Source: a methanogenic archaeon mixed culture ISO4-G1
GTDB lineage: Archaea > Thermoplasmatota > Thermoplasmata > Methanomassiliicoccales > Methanomethylophilaceae
Direction: 5' to 3'
Assembly (NCBI GenBank): GCA_001563305.1
Contig: CP013703.1
Coordinates: 806,001-870,000, forward strand
Length of the DNA: 64,000 nt
Program-made: the position numbers and the translations under genes
Notes under the pieces: generated by a model
What the model was told of the DNA's origin: nothing
Database searches by the model: none
The model's input: only the letters and a program-made list of their open reading frames with translations
Shown here: one piece after another, positions 1 through 7,236 of the stretch
Numbering within the stretch: the first letter of the stretch is position 1
Layout: every line of letters starts with the position of its first letter

Positions 1-533
1 AGGCCAAGCTGGACTTCATGGCCGATTCCGGATTCGAGATAACCATGCCCTCGGGGCTCAGGTTCCCTCCTGCAAGGTACGATCTCATCGAGAACAGGGA
101 GAGGTACGAGAAGCTGGCATATTCCGTATCAGACTACATAGACAGGAACTATCAGCTCGCCGAATCCATAATCGTCTTCAAGGATATCGTCAACAACATC
201 TTCATCAACAAGACCATCGAGGTCAATGAGTCCGGTAAGCTCATGATCATGATGAACAACGGTACGACGCTGCCCTTGAGCAAGCTGTCATCGGGAGAGA
301 CCCAGATCCTCCTCATTTTCTACATGATACTGTTCCATTCGTCCAACGACGGCATAGTCATCGTCGATGAGCCCGAGAACTCCCTCCACGTCTCTTGGCA
401 GCAGACCCTGGGGGATTACTTCAGGGACATCTGCAGGGTGAGGAAGGTCCAGATGCTGGTTGCCACCCATTCGCCCCAGGTCATACACGACAAATGGGAT
501 TTCGCAGAGGAAATGGTGCTGAAGAATGCGTGA
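1..533 (+). CDS. AAA/ABC-type ATPase, 3' part (AriA-like)
   Basis: This is the C-terminal part of an ABC/SMC-like AAA ATPase whose start lies left of the window; the frame is open from base 3. It shows an ABC signature LSSGETQ (about 285-305), a Walker B IVIVDEPENSLH (about 355-390) and a switch-histidine motif VATHSPQ (about 460-480). The Walker A should be upstream. These motifs fit the AAA_15/AAA_21 ATPases found in OLD, RecF-like and PARIS AriA proteins. It ends in TGA and overlaps the next gene by 8 nt, so the two are translationally coupled. The DUF4435 partner favours a PARIS-like defence ATPase. Membership of the ATPase superfamily is sure; the PARIS assignment is inference because the N-terminus cannot be seen. 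Confidence 0.8.
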   Translation, partial: AKLDFMADSGFEITMPSGLRFPPARYDLIENRERYEKLAYSVSDYIDRNYQLAESIIVFKDIVNNIFINKTIEVNESGKLMIMMNNGTTLPLSKLSSGETQILLIFYMILFHSSNDGIVIVDEPENSLHVSWQQTLGDYFRDICRVRKVQMLVATHSPQVIHDKWDFAEEMVLKNA

Positions 534-1401
534 GTACCTTACACCGGACGATATCTGCAACCAGATTTCGATGAACAGGTCCCTCTTCAAAGGGACCATA
601 CTGGTGACAGAGGGTAGCACCGACCAGAGGCTCTACAGCAAGTTTGTGGAACCCAAAGGCGCCAAGATCCTTCCGGCCTACTCGAAGAGCAACGTCATCA
701 ATGTCCTGCGCAAGATGGAATCCCGCCGTGACGGCAAGGTCCTGGGCATCGTGGACAGGGACCTGGACGACCTGAATGGCAAGACTGTCGTGCCCCCGCT
801 GTTCTACACGGACAACAGGGACATGGAGATGATGCTAATCGTCAGCAACGCACTCGACGATGTGCTTATGGAATACGCGGACAGGGACCGCATGGAGCGT
901 TTCTGCAGGGGTTCCAATCACGTCAGGGACGTGATCCTCGATGCCGCATACCCGTTGGGCCTGCTGATGTACGTGTCTCACGTGCGCGGCTACAATTTGA
1001 ACTTCAAAGGTCTGAACTTCCACGATTTCATCGACAGACGCACGCTCAGCACGGATGTGCAGAAGATGGTCCAGGCCGTAATTGAGAACACTCTCGGATG
1101 CGAACTGTCCAAACGCGCGGTCGTAAAGGACCTTCAGAGCCACATGGCGTCGCATCCCGACCACAGAGCCCTGTCACGCGGTCACGATGCCGTGAGCATC
1201 CTCCTGATAGGCCTGAAAGAGGTTTTCGGTTCCTACAACTCCTCGGCACTGAACGAGGGTTCTTTGGGAGGCGCCCTTAGGCTGGCGTTCTCCTTTGACG
1301 ACTTCAGGGAGACGGAGCTCTACTCGGGCACCAAGAAATGGGCGGAGTCCAGAGGGATAAGGCTCTGGAAGGTCAGTCAGCCTGGAAATCCTCGGTCTTG
1401 A
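526..1401 (+). CDS. DUF4435 Toprim-fold protein (AriB-like)
   Basis: A 291-residue protein of the DUF4435 type. Near the N-terminus, VTEGSTDQ (Glu29, Asp33) matches the Toprim glutamate motif, and GIVDRDLDD (Asp77, Asp79, Asp81) matches the DxD metal site. In PARIS systems an AriA ATPase holds a DUF4435 Toprim nuclease (AriB) and releases it on sensing a phage trigger; AriB then cleaves a tRNA. The 8-nt overlap with the upstream ATPase, the gene order and the intact acidic residues fit such a pair. The rest of the protein has no motif I recognise. The gene ends in TGA and overlaps xseB tail to tail by 29 nt. The Toprim call is good; the defence role is inferred from the pair. Confidence 0.75.
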   Translation: MREYLTPDDICNQISMNRSLFKGTILVTEGSTDQRLYSKFVEPKGAKILPAYSKSNVINVLRKMESRRDGKVLGIVDRDLDDLNGKTVVPPLFYTDNRDMEMMLIVSNALDDVLMEYADRDRMERFCRGSNHVRDVILDAAYPLGLLMYVSHVRGYNLNFKGLNFHDFIDRRTLSTDVQKMVQAVIENTLGCELSKRAVVKDLQSHMASHPDHRALSRGHDAVSILLIGLKEVFGSYNSSALNEGSLGGALRLAFSFDDFRETELYSGTKKWAESRGIRLWKVSQPGNPRS

Positions 1402-1615
1402 TGCCTTCCGATGTCTCGATGATCTTCTTGATCCTGCGCTCGCCGTCGTCCAGCAGTTTCTTGCAGTGGTTCCTGAGCAGGACCGCCCTCTCGTAGACCT
1501 CGATGCTCTTGTCGAGATCCAGGCCGCCGTTCTCAAGCTGGTACACCAGGTCCTCCAGTGCCGCTATGCTCTCCTCGAATGTCATCTTCTCGATCTGTTC
1601 TTCCAATTCGCTCAT
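1373..1615 (-). CDS. xseB: Exodeoxyribonuclease VII small subunit
   Basis: An 80-residue, mostly helical protein with the XseB pattern FEESIAALEDLVYQLENG followed by LDKSIEVYERAVLL, the usual length for the family. In exonuclease VII several small subunits form a coiled-coil arm on XseA, and the complex degrades single-stranded DNA to oligonucleotides. Its start codon overlaps the xseA stop in an ATGA arrangement, so the pair is one operon (xseA first). Exonuclease VII is mainly bacterial, which suggests an old transfer into this archaeal lineage. Its 3' end overlaps the convergent DUF4435 gene by 29 nt. Confidence 0.9.
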   Translation of the reverse strand: MSELEEQIEKMTFEESIAALEDLVYQLENGGLDLDKSIEVYERAVLLRNHCKKLLDDGERRIKKIIETSEGIKTEDFQAD

Positions 1616-3009
1616 CTCTTCATCTCCTTGCTCTTGATCTCCGCTTCGGCAGAGCCGTCGCGGAAGTGTATCTTAACGGCATCCCCGGATTCTAGCATGC
1701 CCACTCCGGTCAGCACCTTCCCGTCCGCCGAAGTTATCATTCCGTATCCCCTGTTGAGGACGTTCAGCGGGTTGAGGCCCTCCATGTGCCTCGAATAGGA
1801 TTCCAGTTTGGCGTTGTCCTCCTTCATCACTGTCTGGATGAGTTCATCCGGGCGGTCTATCATCGGTACGAACCTGCTCCTGCAGCCCTCGATCTTCATC
1901 CTCACGTTCATCTTGGCCTGATCGAACAGTGAATCTATATCGCGTCTCATGTCGGCAATATCCTGGAGGGCCCTCTGCGGTTCCAGCCTGAGGTCCAGTT
2001 TCTCGTAGCACGTCCTCATGGACCGTATCTTCTCCTGCAGGAGGTGCTCGGCCGCGGATGAGCGTTCGTCCACACGCATCCTGCACAAGTTCAGGGATTC
2101 GATCTGCTTGGAGGGGTCCAGCTTGGAATCCACAATATCGAAGGAGTGCCTCATGCGGTCGGTGACCGCCCTCATTCCCATGTCTAGGCGCCTCATCAGC
2201 GCGTGCATGTCCGCCTCGATCTCGTTCCTGTCCCTGAGTATTATCGCTGCGGCACCGGTGGGTGTCGGGGCACGCTTGTCGGATACGAAATCTGATATCG
2301 TGAAATCGGTCTCGTGACCCACTGCGGAGACAACTGGCGCCTTGGATTCGTAGATGGCCCTGGCGACGATCTCCTCGTTGAACGGCCACAGGTCCTCGAT
2401 GGAACCTCCTCCGCGGCCAACGATTATGACATCGACGCCGAACCTGTTCAGCAACTTGATCCCGGCGACGATGGTCTGTGCCGCTCCGTCTCCCTGGACC
2501 ATTGCAGGTGCCAGATAGATGTCCGCCGGATAGCGTGAGGCGGATGTGGTTATGATGTCGTGTATGACCGCTCCGCTCTGGGACGTCACCACGCCGATCC
2601 TCTTCGGATAGGCAGGGAGCTGGCGCTTATGTTCCTGGGAGAACAATCCCTCTTCGCCCAGCTTTTTCTTCAGTGCCTCGAATGCCAGATACCTGTCCCC
2701 GAGACCCGATTTCTCCATGGTCTCCACGATGAACTGGTAGGTTCCTCTGGGAACGTACATGCCTATGCTCCCGAAAGCCCTGACCTTCATGTTCTCCTGG
2801 GGCTCGAACTCGACCCTGGAGCGGGCATTGTTGAAAAGGACTGCATGGATCTCGCTCCCCTGGTCCTTCAGAACGAAATAGTATCCGGACGGGTACTTCT
2901 TGAGATTGGATATCTCCGCACCCACCCAGACGTCGTTGACCGAAGGGTTCTTGCTGAACAGGTCCCTGACGCGGGTGTTCAGTTCCGTCACGGATATGAC
3001 TTCGGCCAT
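1612..3009 (-). CDS. xseA: Exodeoxyribonuclease VII large subunit
   Basis: A 465-residue XseA homologue of typical length. Residues 1 to about 100 form the OB-fold DNA-binding domain (start MAEVISVTELNTRVRDLF). The catalytic domain follows with the family motifs VVTSQSGAVIHDI, GRGGGSIEDLWPFNEE and VGHETDFTISDFVSDKRAPT. A long helical region covers about residues 260-400, and a small C-terminal domain ends in MITSADGKVLTGVGML. With XseB it processively digests single-stranded DNA, as in mismatch repair and removal of recombination intermediates. The gene ends in TGA inside an ATGA overlap with xseB. Confidence 0.93.
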   Translation of the reverse strand: MAEVISVTELNTRVRDLFSKNPSVNDVWVGAEISNLKKYPSGYYFVLKDQGSEIHAVLFNNARSRVEFEPQENMKVRAFGSIGMYVPRGTYQFIVETMEKSGLGDRYLAFEALKKKLGEEGLFSQEHKRQLPAYPKRIGVVTSQSGAVIHDIITTSASRYPADIYLAPAMVQGDGAAQTIVAGIKLLNRFGVDVIIVGRGGGSIEDLWPFNEEIVARAIYESKAPVVSAVGHETDFTISDFVSDKRAPTPTGAAAIILRDRNEIEADMHALMRRLDMGMRAVTDRMRHSFDIVDSKLDPSKQIESLNLCRMRVDERSSAAEHLLQEKIRSMRTCYEKLDLRLEPQRALQDIADMRRDIDSLFDQAKMNVRMKIEGCRSRFVPMIDRPDELIQTVMKEDNAKLESYSRHMEGLNPLNVLNRGYGMITSADGKVLTGVGMLESGDAVKIHFRDGSAEAEIKSKEMKR

Positions 3010-3095
3010 GTACCTGTATACGCCGATGACGATAAATCATCTGTGCTCCCGACAGCATTCTGCGTGAATCGATTATCATAGCTGTTCCGAAGGTT

Positions 3096-3105
3096 GGATA
3101 AAAAC
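3096..3105 (+). promoter_or_regulatory. TATA box for the thioesterase gene
   Basis: GGATAAAAAC lies about 35 nt before the ATG at 3135, in the short region divergent from xseA. An archaeal start site about 25 nt downstream would give a leader of only a few bases. Confidence 0.5.
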
Positions 3106-3134
3106 CATTATTATGCACCCGCAGATGTAAGCTT

Positions 3135-3569
3135 ATGGACAAAGCGGAACTTCTCGGCCGCATGACCGAGGACACGAAGCAGTATGCGGACCGTCTGATG
3201 GAGATCTACGAGGCACCCTACGCCCGCCACATGGGCATCGAGATCGACAGCGTCGCGAAGGACGAGGTCGTATGCTCGATGGAGGTGCAGCCGTTCATGA
3301 TCAACAGCATGGGCCGCATCCACGGGGCCGTCATCTACGCCCTGATGGACCATACGTTCGCTGCTATCTCCAACATGACCCAGGATGGTACTGGACAGAG
3401 CATGGAGGTCAAATACTTCAGGCCCGCCAACACCAAGCTCCGCTGCGTCGCAAAGCCTCTCAACATCTCGCGTTCCCTTGCCGTATACGAGGTCAAGGCC
3501 TACTCCGAGGAGGGGAAGCTAATCGCATCAGCCAACTGTACCGCCTTCATACTCAAGAAGATAGAATGA
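3135..3569 (+). CDS. PaaI-type hotdog-fold thioesterase
   Basis: A 144-residue single hotdog-domain protein. The sequence MGRIHGAVIYALMDHTFAAI is the PaaI/YdiI-type active-site stretch (N-gr-HG with a following Asp), and SMEVKYFRPANT is the conserved central strand. Relatives hydrolyse small or aromatic acyl-CoA thioesters, often as multimers in the cytoplasm. The substrate cannot be read from sequence. The stop overlaps the next start (ATGA at 3566-3569), so it is co-transcribed with the zinc-ribbon membrane protein. An aryl-acyl-CoA substrate is conceivable given the phenylacetate-CoA-ligase-like genes near 60 kb, but they are far away. Confidence 0.85.
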   Translation: MDKAELLGRMTEDTKQYADRLMEIYEAPYARHMGIEIDSVAKDEVVCSMEVQPFMINSMGRIHGAVIYALMDHTFAAISNMTQDGTGQSMEVKYFRPANTKLRCVAKPLNISRSLAVYEVKAYSEEGKLIASANCTAFILKKIE

Positions 3570-4516
3570 CACGCTATTGCCCCAAATGCGGAGAACCGGT
3601 CCCTTCGAACTGCATAACCTGTCCGAAGTGCTACGCGAAGATGCCTTCCGAGCCGCCTCAGCAGTACAGGGAGGAGAAGAGGGAGACCAAGCATACCGAT
3701 TCGAACACACTTAGACTCGTCCTCGTCATTGTACCAGCGCTGTTCGGCTTCCTGGGCATCTGGCAGATCTACCGCGACTATCACAGACCGTTCGGCTACT
3801 TCATGCTGCTGTTCGGATTCGTGTTCTTCTGGCTGGGAAACCTTCTGCTGTTCAGTCTGGCCCCTGACATCATCGTGTCGATATTCAAGAACTTCACGGC
3901 CGTCGGCTTCCTGTTCCTGTACATCATAATGTTCCTGATAACGCTGGCGGATTCGGTATTCGATTTCCATATGTCGTTCAGGGCATGATCGGAAGAAACC
4001 TGTCGTCCTGAGCTTCATCATAATAGAAGTGGACATCAGGCACAGGTCAATGGAGGTGCTTCCGGAGACATCCATCGGATTGCCCGGGGTCACGTAGTCG
4101 TAGGCGTCCTTCAGTGAATGACGGTATTCCGGAGGGATCCTGCTGGACAGCGAAGGGAGCAGCGTCAGCTCTCCGTTGAGGTCCCAGGGCTCTACGCATA
4201 GGAACTGCCCGAAAGTGCGGTTGACGTCGAAGGAGGTGCATTCGGTATCCCTGAGCTTGGACAGCAGCTCCTTTACAACGATATCCTCGTCCGGGGCCGC
4301 GTAGAGGGTCTCCGCGGTTATGCCGTAGTTGTCATTCAGATAATCCAACGCATCCTTCCCCAGGTCCATAGGGTCGCAGCCGACGAAGGAGTCGTATATC
4401 GTGTCGTAATCGGTCCCGTCCCTGTGCATCCTGCAGACCGAGACCTCAACGATCTTGTCCATAGGGAAACCCTTGGGTCCCGTGAAGGCCGCTTCGACCA
4501 CATACACGTCGTCCAT
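3500..4516 (-). CDS. Degenerate DEDDh exonuclease-like protein, 3' end unresolved
   Basis: The first ~180 codons (about 3985-4516) are homologous to the DEDDh exonuclease at 12742-13353: compare IYVLDTETTG with VYVVEAAFTG, and KFLYKEPWNLFG with QFLCVEPWDLNG. All catalytic positions are changed: the DxE pair, the middle Asp (to Thr), and the His/Asp of the last motif. It therefore looks like a non-catalytic relative. The homologue ends where this frame reads MMKLRTTGFFRS. Here the frame runs on antisense through the zinc-ribbon gene to a TAG at 3500, so the annotated tail is probably not real protein. A lost stop or a one-base frameshift near 3990 is likely. A TTTAAA box at 4536-4544 supports a leaderless start at 4516. 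Confidence 0.55.
   Translation of the reverse strand: MDDVYVVEAAFTGPKGFPMDKIVEVSVCRMHRDGTDYDTIYDSFVGCDPMDLGKDALDYLNDNYGITAETLYAAPDEDIVVKELLSKLRDTECTSFDVNRTFGQFLCVEPWDLNGELTLLPSLSSRIPPEYRHSLKDAYDYVTPGNPMDVSGSTSIDLCLMSTSIMMKLRTTGFFRSCPERHMEIEYRIRQRYQEHYDVQEQEADGREVLEYRHDDVRGQTEQQKVSQPEEHESEQQHEVAERSVIVAVDLPDAQEAEQRWYNDEDESKCVRIGMLGLPLLLPVLLRRLGRHLRVALRTGYAVRRDRFSAFGAIACHSIFLSMKAVQLADAISFPSSE
3566..3988 (+). CDS. Zinc-ribbon membrane protein
   Basis: A 140-residue protein starting at the ATG that overlaps the thioesterase stop. The N-terminus MTRYCPKCGEPVPSNC...CPKC has two CxxC knuckles making a zinc ribbon. A charged linker follows, then three or four hydrophobic segments (from about residue 50 to the end). 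Architecture resembles the proteins at 26115 and 43905. The function is unknown; such proteins are common in methanogens. A long frame on the other strand covers much of this gene (see the degenerate exonuclease), but the zinc knuckles and coupling support this strand. Ends in TGA. Confidence 0.75.
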   Translation: MTRYCPKCGEPVPSNCITCPKCYAKMPSEPPQQYREEKRETKHTDSNTLRLVLVIVPALFGFLGIWQIYRDYHRPFGYFMLLFGFVFFWLGNLLLFSLAPDIIVSIFKNFTAVGFLFLYIIMFLITLADSVFDFHMSFRA

Positions 4517-4596
4517 GAGGGTGAATCGGCGGGTCGGTTTAAAGGGTTGATGTGTGCCGACCGCGCACATTTATGTCCGTTCTGCTATACCCTTTC

Positions 4597-7236
4597 ATGA
4601 AGTGCGCCAAGAGCATCGATGAGCTTTATGAGGAGGTCTCAGAATTCGATCTCGTCATCACCGTTGATGCGGCTCTGGCCACAGCCCTCAACGCGCGTAT
4701 CGACCGCCCTATCATAGGGTCATTCGCACTCACGCCCAGGCAGATCGCTTCCAAGATAGCATCGCGTGTCATGGACAAGGCCCCCTACAATGAACTTAGG
4801 GTCATCTCATCCGTCTCTGACGAGACCGGGCTGAGCTTCAAGTACGTCCACAGCGAGGTCGAGAACATCCGCGAGATCAGGAAGTACACGATAGACGTCA
4901 GGAAGCACCTTCATTCCGAGGCATCTAAGGCCGTATACGACTCATATGAGAAGATCCCAACGCTGGACAGACTGATGGGCGCCTTCATCCCCGAGGATGA
5001 CCAGTTCTTCAAGGGGAACAAGATCGCGGTCATCGAGGAGGACCTGTTCAACGATCTGGACAAGCATTTCAACCCTATCGGACACGAATCGATCTCTATC
5101 TTCAAGAAGGGCGATTACGAGATCCCCCGCATCTACGAGATCGGTAACGATAGGCAGCTGGCCGAGAACGCCGTAGACATGATATCTGTCGACAACTGCA
5201 CCGATTTCGCCATAGTCCTCAACACATCAAGCCCTATCGCGGATGCCGTGCGCACCGCACTGTACAGGAAGAGGATACCGTTCATCAACTCATTGACCGT
5301 GAGGGACCTCTCTCAGATCAGGGATTACCTTCAGTTCATAACACTGGCCCTTGATTTCGACACCATCCGCGTGAAGCATGTCAAAGAGCTGTTCTCGAAC
5401 TACAACGGGTTCTTCAGGAAGGGCAGGGAGGAGTTTCTCCTCAGCAAGCAGACCGAGAATGACATGCCTGACAGGTGCATGGAACTGTGGAACGTCATGA
5501 AGGACATCCGTAAGATGACCTTCGGGGAGGTCTGCGATGCAATCTGCGACAGGAACGCACGTATCCAGGTCGGGATGACCATCGACGACCTCAAGGTCAG
5601 GGACCAGGTCATAACGAGATACCTCCTGGGCGAGGTCAAGTACGCAGTGGACAACGTCAATGAGCTCAGGCACAGCGAGGAGATTCCCGATGACGAGCGC
5701 AACGGGGTGCTGCTGGTCGACTGCAACAACTCAGTCTACATAGACCGGCCGGTCGTGATCTATCTCGGTCTGGAGCAGGATTGGAACATGCCCGTGGTCG
5801 GCAAACCGTATCTGGATGCCGAGGAGGAGACCGATAAGAACGTGATGAGGCTGACCGCACTTCTCCAGCAGGGGTCGGTCCGCTACTATTTCGTCAACTC
5901 GACCAAAGGCGGGAAACCTGCAAAGCCCAATACACTGTTCAGCCAGATCTACCACAGGCCGATAAAATCGTTCAGGGATATCTGCGACGACATCGTCAAG
6001 GGGCGCTGGCATGAGGAATCCGGACCCATCTCGGTGGAGAAGGAGTCAATAACGGAATTGGATCCAAAGGCATTCACGCGCCCGTTCTCGAAATCATCCT
6101 TTGACGCGTACTACTCCTGCCCCCGCAAGTATCTGTATTCCTCACTGCTCAACACACCTGACGAGAAGAGCACGGAGCTCGGGAACCTCGTTCACGCGTT
6201 CGCGGAGTTCTACGTCTGCTATCCAGAGATTGTGGAGGAGAAGGGGATAGACCATTTCGTCGACCTCGTTTCCGAAAGGTATTCCGGTCTTTCCTCCCCG
6301 CTCTTGGAGACCCTGGACAGAGATCACATAAGATGCGCCATGATCTCCACGGTGGAGTATCTTAAGGCCATAGGTGTGCACGATGTCCCTCTGGACAAGC
6401 CCATCTCCAAAAACAATCCGAATCAGTTCTTCGTTGCCTTCGGGAAGACAATGGGCAGTTCCGTCTGTGAGAACGATATCTATTCGAAGACATACCCGAT
6501 TCACGGCAAGATGGACCTGTACTGGAACGGCGTCATTACGGATTACAAGACAGGTAAGCCCTCCAGCGCCTCCAGTATCGCCGAGGCCATGACATTCGAT
6601 TCCAACGCACAGTATCCTGAGTTCCAGCCGCCGATATACCTGCAGATAATTTCCGAACTGGGCGGTTCCAGGAACAGGTTCAACCAGTTCTATGCCATGG
6701 ACAACGACGTTCCCACGGAGGAAGGCAAGGCCCCTGTGATGTCCAACGTCCGCGTCATGCAACTGGACGACCGTGACCTGAAAGGGTGTCTGAACGACAA
6801 CCCCGCTCTGATTTCTTCTTTGGAGACCGATCTCAGCAAGAATCTGCGCGAACATGCGGCAGAGATAGTCCAGATTATTCACGACATCGGTCAGGATGAC
6901 CCAAGCACATGGGACAAGGACGGGGCCCTCAAGGTTGCAGTCCTATCCTGCGCCGGTCTCAACGACAATGCCACCAACAGGAAGACGGTCGAGGCAGGAT
7001 TGCGCAAGATCGCCGGATATCTAAGATACGACCTGGTCACCGCCGGAGCTGTTATCACAGTACCAAAAACCACCATGGAGCAGACGATGTCGAGGATCAC
7101 GGAGGCATATGAGGAGATGGTCTCCCGCAGGACCACGGATTATCCGCCCGAGCCCAGAGGAGACTGCAAGAGATGCCGTTTCCTCTCCGTCTGCACCAGG
7201 GACCAACTGAATCTGGGAGGTCAGACCGATGAGTGA
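4597..7236 (+). CDS. addB: AddB-like nuclease subunit with Fe-S cluster
   Basis: An 879-residue protein. The N-terminal ~500 residues look like a decayed UvrD-type helicase without a Walker A. The C-terminal part is a PD-(D/E)XK nuclease: GKMDLYW followed by GVITDYKTGK supplies the Asp and the DYK lysine. One cysteine before the nuclease (YYSCPRKY) plus three at the end (CKRCRFLSVC) are the four ligands of the Fe-S cluster of AddB and Cas4. AddAB resects double-strand breaks for recombination and degrades linear DNA. A TTTATG box near 4568 favours a leaderless ATG at 4597; in-frame upstream starts exist at 4552 and 4573. It overlaps addA by 8 nt. Confidence 0.82.
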   Translation: MKCAKSIDELYEEVSEFDLVITVDAALATALNARIDRPIIGSFALTPRQIASKIASRVMDKAPYNELRVISSVSDETGLSFKYVHSEVENIREIRKYTIDVRKHLHSEASKAVYDSYEKIPTLDRLMGAFIPEDDQFFKGNKIAVIEEDLFNDLDKHFNPIGHESISIFKKGDYEIPRIYEIGNDRQLAENAVDMISVDNCTDFAIVLNTSSPIADAVRTALYRKRIPFINSLTVRDLSQIRDYLQFITLALDFDTIRVKHVKELFSNYNGFFRKGREEFLLSKQTENDMPDRCMELWNVMKDIRKMTFGEVCDAICDRNARIQVGMTIDDLKVRDQVITRYLLGEVKYAVDNVNELRHSEEIPDDERNGVLLVDCNNSVYIDRPVVIYLGLEQDWNMPVVGKPYLDAEEETDKNVMRLTALLQQGSVRYYFVNSTKGGKPAKPNTLFSQIYHRPIKSFRDICDDIVKGRWHEESGPISVEKESITELDPKAFTRPFSKSSFDAYYSCPRKYLYSSLLNTPDEKSTELGNLVHAFAEFYVCYPEIVEEKGIDHFVDLVSERYSGLSSPLLETLDRDHIRCAMISTVEYLKAIGVHDVPLDKPISKNNPNQFFVAFGKTMGSSVCENDIYSKTYPIHGKMDLYWNGVITDYKTGKPSSASSIAEAMTFDSNAQYPEFQPPIYLQIISELGGSRNRFNQFYAMDNDVPTEEGKAPVMSNVRVMQLDDRDLKGCLNDNPALISSLETDLSKNLREHAAEIVQIIHDIGQDDPSTWDKDGALKVAVLSCAGLNDNATNRKTVEAGLRKIAGYLRYDLVTAGAVITVPKTTMEQTMSRITEAYEEMVSRRTTDYPPEPRGDCKRCRFLSVCTRDQLNLGGQTDE

